This document shows, one piece after another, positions 8,425 to 18,171 of a DNA stretch of 62,369 nucleotides. Each line of letters starts with the position of its first letter. Position 1 is the first letter of the stretch. The stretch lies in contig CAJTEM010000029.1 of NCBI GenBank assembly GCA_910575255.1, positions 1 to 62,369 of the forward strand, given 5' to 3'. The stretch comes from Lachnospiraceae bacterium (GTDB taxonomy: Bacteria > Bacillota > Clostridia > Lachnospirales > Lachnospiraceae). Both the position numbers and the translations under genes were made by a program. A model generated the notes under the pieces. It was not told the DNA's origin. It made no database searches and saw only the letters and a list, made by a program, of their open reading frames with translations.

Positions 8425-9747
8425 CAGATTCACAAACTTTGTGAACTCCGGCTGCCATAAAAGATTCACGGTTCCAATCGGACCATTCCTCTGCTTGGCT
8501 ATGATCACCTCTGCAATATTGGGAGTATCTGTATCCTTGTTATAATAATCGTCCCGGTACAGAAACATCACTACATCGGCATCCTGCTCGATCGCCCCGG
8601 ATTCTCGCAGATCAGAAAGCATCGGCCGGTGATCCTGCCTGGTCTCACACGCCCGGCTCAGCTGAGACAGTGCGATCACTGGTGCATTCATCTCTCTGGC
8701 CAGAGCCTTTAGGGATCGGGAGATCTCGGAGATCTCCTGCTGCCGGTTATCGTTGGTACGTCCACTCCCGGACATCAACTGCAGGTAATCAATAATAATC
8801 ATACTCAGGCCATATTCCAGCTTCATTTTCCTGCATTTGGAACGAAGCTCTGTAATTGAGATTCCCGGCGTATCATCAATAAACAAATGGGAATTCCCGA
8901 TTACCCCGATTCCCTCCACCACCGCATCCCAGTCTGAATCCGTCAGATTACCTGTACGCAGCTTCTGGGAATCCACATTCGACTCCATCGCCAACATACG
9001 GTTCACCAGTTGCTCCTTAGACATCTCCAGACTGAATATCATGCAGGGCTGACTTCTCCGCACTGCTACATAATCCACCAGATTCAGTACAAAAGCCGTC
9101 TTCCCCATAGAAGGACGAGCGGCAATCAGTACCAAATCTGACGGCTGCATACCAGAGGTCTTATAATCCAAGTCAATAAAGCCCGTGGGAATTCCGGTTA
9201 CGGTTCCCGGATTTTTCGAGGCAATCTCAATCTTTTCCAGCACATTCAGAGCTACCTGCCGAATCGGGATAAATTCTGCCGAGTCTCTGCTTTGCAGCAG
9301 ATCGAATACAGATTTTTCCGTATCAGCCAGAATCTGTTCCAGCGATTCTCTCCCTGCGTAGCAAGTATTGGCAATCTCCTCCGTAACTTTGATCAAACGT
9401 CTCAGCACAGCCTTTTCCCGTACGATTTGGGCATACGATCTGGCATTCGCTGAGGTAAAAACCATATTCAGGATATCCCGTACAAATTCCAGGCTGCTGA
9501 CCTCCGGCGGCACATCCTTCTCCTTCAGGCGATCCTGAAGGGTGACCAGGTCCACGGGCTTTCCCTCATTGAACAACTCCACGATGGCCTGGAACATCAC
9601 CCCATAGGCTCGCTGGTAAAAGTCTGCCTCAGAAAGAATCTCCGAAGCGGCAATGATAGCATCCTTATCCATCAGCATCGAGCCAATCACCGACTGCTCC
9701 GCCTGAATATTATGCGGGAGCACCCGCTTCATCAAGGCCTCTTCCAT
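8416..9747 (-). CDS. dnaB: Replicative DNA helicase
   Basis: The hexameric 5'-3' helicase of the replisome. The N-terminal domain (PHNIQAEQSVIGSMLMD) binds primase; the RecA-like C-terminal domain has Walker A in ARPSMGKTAF, Walker B in MIIIDYLQLMSG, and the SQLSRACE arginine-finger region. Length is normal at about 443 residues. An in-frame GTG at 9780 gives 11 extra residues, but GGGAGGA lies between it and the ATG at 9747, and family members begin close to the latter; the ATG at 9732 is also possible. It is third in the conserved gdpP-rplI-dnaB operon, with a terminator between rplI and dnaB. Confidence 0.95.
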   Translation of the reverse strand: MEEALMKRVLPHNIQAEQSVIGSMLMDKDAIIAASEILSEADFYQRAYGVMFQAIVELFNEGKPVDLVTLQDRLKEKDVPPEVSSLEFVRDILNMVFTSANARSYAQIVREKAVLRRLIKVTEEIANTCYAGRESLEQILADTEKSVFDLLQSRDSAEFIPIRQVALNVLEKIEIASKNPGTVTGIPTGFIDLDYKTSGMQPSDLVLIAARPSMGKTAFVLNLVDYVAVRRSQPCMIFSLEMSKEQLVNRMLAMESNVDSQKLRTGNLTDSDWDAVVEGIGVIGNSHLFIDDTPGISITELRSKCRKMKLEYGLSMIIIDYLQLMSGSGRTNDNRQQEISEISRSLKALAREMNAPVIALSQLSRACETRQDHRPMLSDLRESGAIEQDADVVMFLYRDDYYNKDTDTPNIAEVIIAKQRNGPIGTVNLLWQPEFTKFVNLAR

Positions 9748-9790
9748 ATCCGTCTTTATTCCTCCCGTCTTTTCAAACACGCTCCGGCGA

Positions 9791-9813
9791 AGAGAAAACC
9801 CCGCTATGCGGGG
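9791..9813 (-). terminator. Terminator between rplI and dnaB
   Basis: On the minus strand CCCCGCATAGCGGGG is followed by TTTTCTC. It lies 13 bp after the rplI stop and would reduce dnaB transcription relative to rplI. Confidence 0.75.
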
Positions 9814-9825
9814 CTCTTGGTTCTC

Positions 9826-10272
9826 CTATGCTTCCACAATCTTTACTGTCAGCTTTGCCGTCACATCCTTATGCAGCTTCAAAGGCACCTCATGGGTACC
9901 GAAGGTCTTTAAAGACTCTGGCAGTACCAGCTTTTTCTTATCGATCTCCATCCCCAGCTGATCCGCCGCCGCTGCCGCAATTTCCTTACTGGAAACAGAA
10001 CCGAATGCTTTACCGCTTTCACCGGCCTTCATGGAAAGTGTCACCGAAAGCTTCCCGATCTTGTCTGCCAGCTCCTTCGCTGCTGCCAGCTGTTCTGCTG
10101 CGACCTTTGCCTCATTCGCCTTCTGCAGCTTCAACTCATTCAGGTTCTTTGTTGTGGCTTCCACTCCCAGCTTCTTGGGAAGAATAAAATTCCGGGCATA
10201 GCCGTCATTCACCTTAACAATCTGCCCCTTCTTTCCTAACGCCTTTACATCCTCCAACAGTACTACTTCCAT
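9826..10272 (-). CDS. rplI: 50S ribosomal protein L9
   Basis: A 148-residue ribosomal protein that binds 23S rRNA near the L1 stalk. The N-terminal RNA-binding domain has the hallmark [20 protein letters not shown] followed by [10 protein letters not shown], joined by a long Lys/Ala/Glu-rich helix (about residues 45-75) to the C-terminal domain. Length is standard. Its ATG overlaps the gdpP stop codon by one base (TAATG), so translation is probably coupled. Confidence 0.97.
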   Translation of the reverse strand: MEVVLLEDVKALGKKGQIVKVNDGYARNFILPKKLGVEATTKNLNELKLQKANEAKVAAEQLAAAKELADKIGKLSVTLSMKAGESGKAFGSVSSKEIAAAAADQLGMEIDKKKLVLPESLKTFGTHEVPLKLHKDVTAKLTVKIVEA

Positions 10273-12311
10273 TATGATATATCTCCTTTCTGCAACATAC
10301 TGTCAATAACCTCTTTCACCCGGTTCTTGGCTTCCTCCACTGTGGCTTTCTCCAGCTGAGCTCCGGCAACCGTGCGGTGTCCTCCGCCGCCAAGCTGCTC
10401 CATCATCACCTGAACATTGACCTCATCGATGGACCGGGCACTGATATAGATCTTTTCATGATATTCCGTCAACACCACAGACGCTTTGATTCCCTTGATA
10501 TCTAAAAGCTCATTCGCCGCCTGGGCGCCTACGATCGTAGGACTTTGCAGCCCCTCTGCCGGACAGATGCCAATCGAAAATGCTTCCCGGTAAATCTCTG
10601 CCGAAGTGATCGCGGATGCCTTAGCCTTATACTCTGCCATATCATCCCGGAAAAGCTTCCGCACCCTGGTGACATCCGCCCCATTGCGCCGCAGATAAGC
10701 TGCCGCTTCAAAGGTCCTCACGCCTGTCTGATTGGTAAAATTCAGCGTGTCGATCACAATGCCGGCATACATGGCATCCGCTTCCGATGATTTGATCTTG
10801 ATATCATCCGCTATATATTGCAACACCTCAGCTACCATCTCACAGGCAGACGACGCATAAGGCTCCACGTAGGAAAGCACGGCGTTGGTAATCACCTCGC
10901 TGCTCTGCCGGTGATGATCCAGCACAACAATCGTCTTCACCATATGCAGAAGCTCCGGTGCATCCGTAATGCTGGGACGGTTCACATCTACCACCACAAG
11001 CATGGTGTTGTTGTCCACCAGCTCCGCCGCCTGAGCACCGTTCAGGAACAGATCCTCCGGATATTCCGGATTGTTCAGAAAACGATCCAGCATCGGCTGA
11101 ACCGAAGTTGTCACCTCATTAATCACAATATGCGACTTTTTATTTAAGGAAGAAGCTATCCGATAGATTCCGATAGAGGCGCCAAAGGAATCGATATCTC
11201 CCAGCTTGTGTCCCATAATCAGCAGACGATCCTTCGTCTCCATCAGCTCGCGCAGGGCATGCGCCTTTACACGGGCTTTGACACGGGTTGACTTCTCCAG
11301 CTGCTGAGCCTTTCCGCCATAATACTGTATCCTTCCGCCATCCTTCACTACTGCCTGATCTCCGCCCCGTCCCAGTGCCATGTCAATCGAAACCCGGGCA
11401 TATTCATAATTCTGGCTATAGCTTTCTCCGTTCATGCCAATGCCGATACTCAACGTCACCGCCATTTCATTCCCGATATTTACTGCCTTCACATCCTCCA
11501 GAATACTGAATCGCTCCTCCTGAATCTGCTCCATATGCTTTTGCTTAATCATGAAAAAGTATTTATCCTTTTCCGTCTTTTTGACAATCCCGTCCAAAGC
11601 CCCGATATACTTGTTAATCTTCCGGTCAATAAGGGCTGTCAAAAGAGAACGGCGAACCTCCTCCACACTTTCCAAAGCCTCATCATAGTTGTCCAGATAA
11701 ATCAGACCGGCCACCATCTTTTCCTCTGTGATCTCCTGCTTATACCGAAGAATCTCCGTCTCATTAAACAGATAAACAGCCAGCATCTTCTGTGTCCCGG
11801 ATACAATGGCATTCTCATCCTCTTCATCTTCAGTGACATAGACAGGGCGAATATCCATGCGGAATTTATCCTCTCCATAGGAGGTATGGATATGTGACGG
11901 CTCTTCCGAACCCAGATCTGCCTTGGTTACCTCCGGAAACAGGGTGATAAGATTCTTCCGGAGTGCTTTTTTCTCATTCAAAATCTCCCGGAAGGCATCA
12001 TTGCTCCACAAGAGGCGTCCATCCTCATCCGCCAGAGCATACGGCACAGCCATGTCAGACAAAAGCTGCTTCTGAATCCAGGCATACTCTGCTGAGAATT
12101 CCACCAGACCACCCAGCACCCGCTTTCTCCGGTACAGATAAATCCAGGCAGCAATGGCAACATAGCACAAGGTAAAGGGCATGAGCACCAGCCCTCCCGC
12201 TTTACTGACCGCAGCCACCCCAAGATTCCCTACAACTAAAAACAACGATAATAACAGCGGCCAGGACAGGTAGAATTTGAGCTGACCCTTTATTTTAATG
12301 GTTTCTTTCAT
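10272..12311 (-). CDS. gdpP: Cyclic-di-AMP phosphodiesterase GdpP (YybT)
   Basis: A 679-residue membrane enzyme that hydrolyses the second messenger c-di-AMP. Two membrane helices occupy about residues 15-60, followed by a PAS-like domain, a degenerate GGDEF domain (no GGDEF motif in the [13 protein letters not shown] region), then DHH ([22 protein letters not shown]) and DHHA1 ([12 protein letters not shown]) domains. The catalytic aspartates and histidines of the DHH motif are intact. Length matches the family. It opens the gdpP-rplI-dnaB operon conserved in Firmicutes and faces away from the DUF4317 gene. Confidence 0.95.
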   Translation of the reverse strand: MKETIKIKGQLKFYLSWPLLLSLFLVVGNLGVAAVSKAGGLVLMPFTLCYVAIAAWIYLYRRKRVLGGLVEFSAEYAWIQKQLLSDMAVPYALADEDGRLLWSNDAFREILNEKKALRKNLITLFPEVTKADLGSEEPSHIHTSYGEDKFRMDIRPVYVTEDEEDENAIVSGTQKMLAVYLFNETEILRYKQEITEEKMVAGLIYLDNYDEALESVEEVRRSLLTALIDRKINKYIGALDGIVKKTEKDKYFFMIKQKHMEQIQEERFSILEDVKAVNIGNEMAVTLSIGIGMNGESYSQNYEYARVSIDMALGRGGDQAVVKDGGRIQYYGGKAQQLEKSTRVKARVKAHALRELMETKDRLLIMGHKLGDIDSFGASIGIYRIASSLNKKSHIVINEVTTSVQPMLDRFLNNPEYPEDLFLNGAQAAELVDNNTMLVVVDVNRPSITDAPELLHMVKTIVVLDHHRQSSEVITNAVLSYVEPYASSACEMVAEVLQYIADDIKIKSSEADAMYAGIVIDTLNFTNQTGVRTFEAAAYLRRNGADVTRVRKLFRDDMAEYKAKASAITSAEIYREAFSIGICPAEGLQSPTIVGAQAANELLDIKGIKASVVLTEYHEKIYISARSIDEVNVQVMMEQLGGGGHRTVAGAQLEKATVEEAKNRVKEVIDSMLQKGDIS

Positions 12312-12407
12312 TTTGTGTCTCCTTGTAATGGGGAGCGTAAAATATCATTTTGCTTTGCGGATATTTTACCACAAAAACAAATTTTCGTCTACTGATTCAC
12401 AAAAGCT

Positions 12408-12436
12408 TTGGATTTATGGTAAACTTATGGTATAAT
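12408..12436 (+). promoter_or_regulatory. Sigma-A promoter of the DUF4317 gene
   Basis: TTGGAT, a 17-bp spacer and a perfect TATAAT at 12431-12436 lie about 65 bp before the start codon, in the divergent gap with gdpP. Confidence 0.6.
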
Positions 12437-12500
12437 CTTGGCAAATGTAAGGGTGAGCGCATTGCGAACCTATTTTCTATATTTGGGAGGCAATTGATCC

Positions 12501-13640
12501 ATGATAAAAAAGGAAATTTCCGAAATCAAACGCCAGTTTACCCCTTCCGGATGCTCGATTTCCCGAATCTGCGGATGCTATGTGGATGGCGAAAAGAATA
12601 AAAAGACAGAATTCAAAGAGGCATTCCTTTCTTTGCCGGAAGAAGATATGTTTAAATATTTTGAGATTCTCCGCAAGTCGCTATCCGGTACCATCGGCAA
12701 GAATCTGATCACGCTGGACTTTCCCCTTGAGACGGAAAAGGAGGGAGGAACTCAGGAATTCCTGCTGCGTCTGCGCAACAGCAGACTTCAGGACGATGAA
12801 TTACTGGACAGCTTCTATGACCGTGTTATCGATATCTATGAATACACTGGCAATTATCTGATTCTGCTGATTCATGATGCTTATGATATTCCCGGCCGCA
12901 CCTCGGACGGGCTTGATATGGAGGATGCCTCAGATGAAGTATACAGCTATATTCTCTGCTGCATCTGCCCGGTCGATCTGTCCAAGCCGGGGCTGAGCTA
13001 TAATGAACTGCAGAATACCTTTCAGAACCGCACACGGGACTGGGTAGTGGGAATGCCGGATCTCGGATTTTTGTTCCCGGCCTTTCATGACCGTTCCACA
13101 GACATTCACAGCTCCCTGTATTATTCTAAAAATGCCAATGACCTTCATGAGCCCTTTATCGAACGGCTCTTTGGATGCCCACTGCCTCTTGCCGCTGACT
13201 TCCAGAAGGAAACTTTCCAGGCAATCATTGAAGAAACTCTGGGGGATGCCTGCGATTATGATACGGTAAAGACGATTCATGAGAATCTGAATGAGATGCT
13301 GGAAGAGCATAAAGATGCGCCGGAACCGCTGATACTGGACAAGTATCAGGTTAAGGCTCTCCTGGAAAGCAGCGGCGTCGAGGAAGAACAGCTGCAGGAC
13401 TTTGATAAGAACTTTGATGAGGCGGCCGGTGAAAAAGCCTCCATTTATGCCACTAACATAGCCAATCCCCGGGCCTTTGAGGTCAAGACACCGGATGTCA
13501 TTGTCAAGGTGAATCCTGAACGTACCGATCTGATTGAGACCCGTGAGATCGGCGGCCGCCAGTGTCTGGTGATTGCCGTTGACGGAGGAGTTGAGGTCAA
13601 TGGGATCCTGGTACAGCCTTGCCTAAATTCCGAAGAATAA
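12501..13640 (+). CDS. DUF4317 family protein
   Basis: A 379-residue cytoplasmic protein recognised as DUF4317, a family of unknown function widespread in Clostridia. The N-terminus IKKEISEIKRQF and the block ISRICGCYVDGEKN are typical. No signal peptide, membrane segment or catalytic motif is visible. The C-terminal third is acidic and helical, then ends in a beta-rich piece with the VEVNGILVQP segment. GGGAGGCAATTGATCC precedes the ATG. The gene is monocistronic, with its own promoter and a stem-loop after it. I cannot assign a function. Confidence 0.8.
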   Translation: MIKKEISEIKRQFTPSGCSISRICGCYVDGEKNKKTEFKEAFLSLPEEDMFKYFEILRKSLSGTIGKNLITLDFPLETEKEGGTQEFLLRLRNSRLQDDELLDSFYDRVIDIYEYTGNYLILLIHDAYDIPGRTSDGLDMEDASDEVYSYILCCICPVDLSKPGLSYNELQNTFQNRTRDWVVGMPDLGFLFPAFHDRSTDIHSSLYYSKNANDLHEPFIERLFGCPLPLAADFQKETFQAIIEETLGDACDYDTVKTIHENLNEMLEEHKDAPEPLILDKYQVKALLESSGVEEEQLQDFDKNFDEAAGEKASIYATNIANPRAFEVKTPDVIVKVNPERTDLIETREIGGRQCLVIAVDGGVEVNGILVQPCLNSEE

Positions 13641-13651
13641 ACGTTTTCCCT

Positions 13652-13696
13652 ATATTGCAGAGCTTCCCGAAAACTTCTGAAGAAGCTCTGCAATAT
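13652..13696. terminator. Stem-loop between convergent genes
   Basis: A perfect 15-bp stem (13652-13666 with 13682-13696, arm ATATTGCAGAGCTTC) with a 15-nt loop separates the DUF4317 gene from the convergent 73-residue gene. It lacks a clear T-run on either strand, so termination is likely but not certain. Confidence 0.6.
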
Positions 13697-13734
13697 ATTA
13701 GAAAACCCCTCCAATATTTCAAAACAACCGAAGG

Positions 13735-13956
13735 TTACCACTCCTTTTGGATGTCTTCTCTGTTTACCCCATATTTTTTGATAAACAGCTGCAGATCCTT
13801 TTCATCCCGTATCACCATCAAATCCTCAAACCGGTTGCTTTTTATGTCTTTAAAGCCTGCCACCTTTTCCCCTGTACAAATGCTCGCACGAATAACCGGT
13901 ATCTTTCCGGTTCTGTCATACATTTCTTCTGAAGCCTTTTTTCTTTTCCAAAACAT
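13735..13956 (-). CDS. Small conserved hypothetical protein (73 aa)
   Basis: A short protein starting MFWKRKKASEEMYDRTGKIP. It contains VIRASICTGEKVAGF and ends with a helical LFIKKYGV segment. Proteins of this pattern are, from memory, common in Lachnospiraceae, but I know no function. The start is the ATG at 13956; a TTG seven codons earlier lacks support. The ribosome binding site (AAGGGCGG) is weak. A single cysteine and the conserved GEKVAGF block are the most notable features. Upstream lies a degenerate stretch and a palindrome fragment. Confidence 0.6.
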   Translation of the reverse strand: MFWKRKKASEEMYDRTGKIPVIRASICTGEKVAGFKDIKSNRFEDLMVIRDEKDLQLFIKKYGVNREDIQKEW

Positions 13957-14082
13957 TATCTTTTCCGCCCTTTCCAAAAATAGCAGGGAACCTCAGCCAG
14001 AAGCATTGCACTCCAACCGATGGCACAGGCCACTGCGATCCCCGATAAAAGCCCTGGAAGCCATTGGTAAAGGCCGGGTAGA

Positions 14083-14155
14083 GCAAGCTTAGAGTTTCTG
14101 CATCCGAAACCCGTAAGCCGGGGAACCCTTTTTCCAGAGCGTACCTTTCGGAACC
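14083..14155. repeat. Half copy of palindromic repeat (type F)
   Basis: This stretch matches the right half of the palindrome at 32857-33056 over about 70 bp: GCTTAGAGTTTCTGCATCC, then CCGGGGAACCCTTTTTCCAG and the GCGTACCTTTC border. The left arm is missing. The rest of the 13957-14315 gap holds a degenerate frame (13980-14080, minus) reading like the hydrophobic end of a membrane protein. Confidence 0.75.
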
Positions 14156-14214
14156 CTCCCCCGCGAAAAGTAACCAAAAGCTTGCGTTTACCGTGCCCAT
14201 TTCCCATGAATAAG

Positions 14215-14243
14215 TTGTTTTTTTCCTGAATATAGTTTATTAT
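14215..14243 (+). promoter_or_regulatory. Sigma-A promoter of the DUF885 lipoprotein gene
   Basis: TTGTTT, a 17-bp spacer and TATTAT. An 8-bp hairpin (14247-14254 with 14272-14279) sits in the presumed 5' leader before the start codon at 14316. Confidence 0.55.
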
Positions 14244-14315
14244 TATAGGAAACGCCATGAATTTTCTATGACGTTTCCTGTATTTATCCTATCTTACAAT
14301 TCAGGAGGATGCCCT

Positions 14316-16184
14316 ATGAATCTGATATCAGACACACAGAATCGCCCCTTGCCTTTGAAAAAGCGTATAACCAGCATGGCGCTGGTTTTTCTGCTTTTCT
14401 GCACCTTCCTGCTCAGTGGTTGCTCCCGGCCATCGAAAGGCCCCGCCCCGACCACTGCCGCTCCCTTTTCTGAGGTAACCACAGAAAGCTACGAACATTT
14501 TGACGAATCACAGCTCAAGGCTCAAGAAGAATTTGATGAGCTGATGAAAACCGTATTTCAGGACGAAGTCAGCCATAGTCTGCTGGATTTGCATTTTAAA
14601 CTGAAGGATCCCTCTGCCTACGGAATCGCCGGCGCAGAATTTCTGTATGGCGACTTCGGACTGAAGGCCATGGAAGAGGCTCGTCAGGAACAGCAGAATC
14701 TGCTGAAAACCCTGGACGGCTACGATCCGGGGCTTCTGACCGAAGATCAGCGGCTCACCCTCCGTATTCTGAAAAGCCTGCTGCATACAGAGGAGAAAAG
14801 CTATGGCCTGGAGCTATACAGCCAGCCGTTAGCTGTGACCATCGGCGTTCAGGCCCAGCTTCCCATTCTTCTCTCTGAATATGCCTTTTACCGAAAAGAA
14901 GATGTAGAGGATTACCTGTCCCTTTTAGGCGGCATCAAGGACTACTACGGGCAATTAATGGATTTTCAGCGCCAAAAAGCAGAAGCCGGACTGATGATGA
15001 GCAACACAACCCTGGATCATGTGATCGAATCGTGTGAAAGCTATCTGCTTACTCCGGGTGATAACTTTATGATCGATACCTTCAACAGCCGTCTGGACAC
15101 CCTTCCCGATCTTACGGAGGAAGAGAAGACCGCATACCGCCAGCAGAATGAAGCCCTGCTGGAAAGCTCCTTTATTCCTGCCTATCAAATGCTGATTGAA
15201 GAGTTGAATGAGCTTCGCGGTACTGGTACCAACGAAAAAGGATTGTGCCACTATCCGCAGGGAAAGGAATTTTATGAATATCTGGTCTATTCGTCCACCG
15301 GAACCTCCTATTCGTCAATCGAGGATCTCTTGCGGGACATGGAGCTTATGATGAACAAGCAGCTCGTGAAAACCTCCCTGCTGCTACGCCAGCATCCAGA
15401 GCTGCTCGATGAAGTCGATTCCGTCACTTACCGGCAGACCGAGCCAGGCAGTATCATGGAAGAGCTGAAAACCCTGTCCCTGAAGGAATTTCCCGCTCTG
15501 GCAGAGTGCAGCTACACTCTGAAGTCCGTTCCCAAATCACTGGAGCTTTCCCTGAGTCCTGCCTTTTATCTGGTTTCTCCCATGGATGATTATCAGGATA
15601 ATGTGATATTTATCAATGAGAATCCCCGGTTTGTATCCCAGGAGCTATACAACACCCTGGCTCACGAGGGCTATCCGGGACATTTATACCAAAACGTATA
15701 CTTCCATATTCATTGCAATTCCGACATCCGCAAGCTGCTGTCTTTTCGGGGCTACAGCGAAGGTTGGGCTACCTATGTGGAGCATCTCTCCTACGGTCTG
15801 GACAACGGGCTTAAGCCCGAGATGAGCGAGCTTTTGGCTGCCAACTCCCTGGCCTCTTTAGGTCTCCATGCCTGTCTGGATGTGTATATCAATTATATGG
15901 GCTGGGATAAGGAACAGGTCCGGGAATACCTTTTGGACTACTACGAGGATCCGGGAACCCTGACAGATGCCCTCTACAACGCCATGATTGAAAATCCCTC
16001 CAATTACCTCTCCTATTATGTAGGCTGTATGGAGTTTATGAATATGCGGGAAACCGCAGAAAAGGAACTGAAAAGTAAATTCGATCCCAAGGCTTTCCAC
16101 ACCTTCCTCCTGGATATCGGAGACGCTCCCTTTGACGTGATTCAGGCCTACTTTACCACCTGGTTAAAGGAACAGAAATCATAG
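14316..16184 (+). CDS. DUF885 family metallopeptidase-like lipoprotein
   Basis: A 622-residue surface lipoprotein. The signal peptide (basic start, hydrophobic core, lipobox LLSGC) predicts anchoring to the outer face of the membrane. The rest is DUF885, a mostly helical gluzincin-like family. It has the zinc-binding pattern H450-E451-G-Y-P-G-H456 and a downstream E482 in EGWATYVEH as likely third ligand. Family members are suspected carboxypeptidase-like enzymes, but the substrate is unknown. The start at 14316 is set by CAGGAGG and the lipoprotein signal; the frame is open 16 codons further upstream. A long hairpin follows. Confidence 0.85.
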   Translation: MNLISDTQNRPLPLKKRITSMALVFLLFCTFLLSGCSRPSKGPAPTTAAPFSEVTTESYEHFDESQLKAQEEFDELMKTVFQDEVSHSLLDLHFKLKDPSAYGIAGAEFLYGDFGLKAMEEARQEQQNLLKTLDGYDPGLLTEDQRLTLRILKSLLHTEEKSYGLELYSQPLAVTIGVQAQLPILLSEYAFYRKEDVEDYLSLLGGIKDYYGQLMDFQRQKAEAGLMMSNTTLDHVIESCESYLLTPGDNFMIDTFNSRLDTLPDLTEEEKTAYRQQNEALLESSFIPAYQMLIEELNELRGTGTNEKGLCHYPQGKEFYEYLVYSSTGTSYSSIEDLLRDMELMMNKQLVKTSLLLRQHPELLDEVDSVTYRQTEPGSIMEELKTLSLKEFPALAECSYTLKSVPKSLELSLSPAFYLVSPMDDYQDNVIFINENPRFVSQELYNTLAHEGYPGHLYQNVYFHIHCNSDIRKLLSFRGYSEGWATYVEHLSYGLDNGLKPEMSELLAANSLASLGLHACLDVYINYMGWDKEQVREYLLDYYEDPGTLTDALYNAMIENPSNYLSYYVGCMEFMNMRETAEKELKSKFDPKAFHTFLLDIGDAPFDVIQAYFTTWLKEQKS

Positions 16185-16246
16185 GAAACCGACCAGGCGG
16201 ACCTTACGAGATCTCCCGTAAGCAGTAGCTAAGCAACAAAACAAAC

Positions 16247-16318
16247 GGCAGGCTTCTGATAATGGATGACATATCCGCCTTGCAAAGCAGATATGTCATC
16301 CACTATCAGAAGCCTGCC
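16247..16318. terminator. Long bidirectional hairpin terminator
   Basis: Two 29-bp arms (16247-16275 and 16290-16318) pair with a single G-T, around a 14-nt loop, between convergent genes. It is unusually long for a terminator. T-runs are poor, so it may act as a processing or stability element as well. Confidence 0.65.
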
Positions 16319-16372
16319 TCTGTCTGTCAAAAACACGCTGATAATCCGCAGACACCCTCACGGAAATCCATG

Positions 16373-16954
16373 TTACTGTCCGGCATCCATCATTGACAGA
16401 TTTTCTGCTACAGTCTCTCCATTTACCTGAATCGTCAGATACACGACATTCAGATTCTCCAGAAACGTATTCGCCACTGCCTGCAGAAGCATCTCGTCCT
16501 TTGCATCCGGAAGCTTGCTTAAATTCAGTGTTCCGTACTCCCTGGTATCACTCTCGATCTCCACTCCCGGAATCTTTACCACCCCGGGTCCGACCTCCTC
16601 GCTGCTGGGAGCTCCCTCTGCTGCAAAGCTGATCAGCTCTGTGCCTTCCTCCAGCACATCGTACTGAATCAGAAGATCTGTCAGTACCTGAGGATCCAGC
16701 TCCTCCACTGCATCCATGGTTCCCTCCAGCTTCGAACCATCCTTGCTGACACTGTAAATGGAAACCACCTCCAGATCCGGAGCCGTCGGATCCGGATTCT
16801 TGTTGGTGGCCACACCACCGGCTGCCTCTGTCTGCTTCACCTGCCCGGTACGTCCCTTCTCGGGAGTCGGGGTACAGGCGGCCATGGATAATATCATCAT
16901 GGCTCCTGTCACACATAAAACAGTTCTGATTAATCGCACACTCGCCTTTTTCAT
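16373..16954 (-). CDS. GerMN domain lipoprotein
   Basis: A 193-residue lipoprotein with a signal sequence ending in lipobox MAAC. After a low-complexity Thr/Pro/Asn linker comes one GerMN domain (about residues 75-185; DPQVLTDLLIQYDVL and LQAVANTFLENLNVVYLTIQVNGE). GerMN domains occur in the spore germination protein GerM and in cell-wall or sporulation lipoproteins. The gene lies 18 bp after the MarR gene and near spmA/spmB, which fits a role in sporulation or envelope work. That role is inferred, not shown. Confidence 0.78.
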   Translation of the reverse strand: MKKASVRLIRTVLCVTGAMMILSMAACTPTPEKGRTGQVKQTEAAGGVATNKNPDPTAPDLEVVSIYSVSKDGSKLEGTMDAVEELDPQVLTDLLIQYDVLEEGTELISFAAEGAPSSEEVGPGVVKIPGVEIESDTREYGTLNLSKLPDAKDEMLLQAVANTFLENLNVVYLTIQVNGETVAENLSMMDAGQ

Positions 16955-16972
16955 AACGGAAAAATGCCTCCT

Positions 16973-17416
16973 TCAATCCTCCTGAAATCTGCGAAACCAC
17001 TGTTCCAGCTTGGACAGTGATCTCACCAGAGCTTCTGTCTCCTCTTCTGTCAGATCCTTTAAAATCTCGTCAATCATATGACGGTGGAATTCCTCATGAT
17101 GGCGATACGCACATTTACCTTTTTCCGACAGGGAAATATTGACTATCCTGCGGTCTTCTTTTCCCCGTTCCCGATTCACATACCCCTTCTTTACCAGGCT
17201 GTTCATCGCAATGGTCAGTGTTCCCACGGTCACGGAAAGCAGCTTCGCAATGGCAGACATATTCTTGGGCTCTCCCAATCCGACCGCTTCTATCACATGC
17301 ATATCGTTGTTGGTAATATCACTATATTCGGAAGTGATGATCGCATTCTCCTCAAGATTCATCACATCCCGAAACAAATTGACCAATACGCCGTTCAGCG
17401 TCTCATAAGTATCCAC
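16973..17416 (-). CDS. MarR-family regulator, FabT-like
   Basis: A 147-residue winged helix-turn-helix regulator. The HTH is seen as MSAIAKLLSVTVGTLTIAMNSLVKKGYV followed by the wing NRERGKEDRRIVNISLSEKG; flanking helices form the dimer interface. Its size and pattern resemble FabT, the MarR-family repressor of fatty-acid synthesis in streptococci. A FabT-like operator sits in front of the fab operon in this window, so it is a good candidate for that repressor. The start is a GTG behind GAGGG. spmA/spmB separate it from the fab genes and it has its own promoter. Confidence 0.78.
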   Translation of the reverse strand: MDTYETLNGVLVNLFRDVMNLEENAIITSEYSDITNNDMHVIEAVGLGEPKNMSAIAKLLSVTVGTLTIAMNSLVKKGYVNRERGKEDRRIVNISLSEKGKCAYRHHEEFHRHMIDEILKDLTEEETEALVRSLSKLEQWFRRFQED

Positions 17417-17457
17417 AAATTTCCCTCACTCTTTCGGAAGGCAAAAGCTTCCCAATG

Positions 17458-17486
17458 ATTATACATGATTTTGTGCAGACAAGCAA
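17458..17486 (-). promoter_or_regulatory. Sigma-A promoter of the MarR gene
   Basis: Minus-strand TTGCTT, a 17-bp spacer and a perfect TATAAT, about 40 bp upstream of the GTG start. No FabT-like palindrome is seen here. Confidence 0.65.
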
Positions 17487-17624
17487 CCTTCAATTCCTTA
17501 GAAAATTCTTACAAGCTTGTGTCTAATTTATAAAAAGAATCCTGCAAAGCAAGATTCTCCGCCTGCGGCGGATCGCTTAAGCGACACAATTCCTCTCCGC
17601 CGCAGTGCGATCCCAAGCGGATCA

Positions 17625-17663
17625 TTTTTATTTCATAGGACGCAATTCCCTATGAAATAAAAA
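17625..17663. terminator. Stem-loop at the end of spmB
   Basis: A 15-bp AT-rich stem (TTTTTATTTCATAGG, 17625-17639, with 17649-17663) covers the spmB stop codon. It may end the fab-spm transcript; a classical T-run after it is lacking on the minus strand. Confidence 0.5.
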
Positions 17664-18171
17664 AGGCAATGGCAATACTCGCCGCAATGCCGGCCGCTGT
17701 GGCAAGCATTGCACCCGGCAGCACATAGCGGGTCTTTGTCACATGAACCGAGCCAAAATAAATGCTGATGCAATAAAATACGGTCTCCGTACAGCTCATG
17801 ATGATCGATGCTGCCATCCCCAGAAAGGAGTCCGGGCCATAACGGGTAAAAATATCCAGTACCAGCCCGGTAGCTGCCGAATTGGAAATCAGTCGTACCA
17901 AAGTCAGCGGAATCAGAGGAGACGGTACATGCAGCCAGGCAGCCGGAACAGCCAGCCAAATAGTCAGCGCATCCAGAAATCCGGAAGCACGCAAGACTCC
18001 CACTGCAGTCATCAGCCCCGTCAGAGTCGGTACAATCCGGATTACGGTCTGAAGTCCATCTTTTGCGCCCGCCAGAAAATCGTCAAATACCGGCCGCCGG
18101 GACAGCATCCCGAAACCCACGATATAGCTGACAATCATCGGAACCAGAATCCGGGAGATCCAAGAAATCAT
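17650..18171 (-). CDS. spmB: Spore maturation protein B
   Basis: A 173-residue membrane protein of the nucleoside-recognition (Gate) domain family, with four to five hydrophobic segments and the family block LTLVRLISNSAATGLVLDI. In Bacillus SpmA and SpmB are needed for dehydration of the spore core. Its start overlaps the spmA stop by 4 bp, so the two are translated together. Length is normal. The gene shows the organism can probably form spores. Confidence 0.9.
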   Translation of the reverse strand: MISWISRILVPMIVSYIVGFGMLSRRPVFDDFLAGAKDGLQTVIRIVPTLTGLMTAVGVLRASGFLDALTIWLAVPAAWLHVPSPLIPLTLVRLISNSAATGLVLDIFTRYGPDSFLGMAASIIMSCTETVFYCISIYFGSVHVTKTRYVLPGAMLATAAGIAASIAIAFFIS

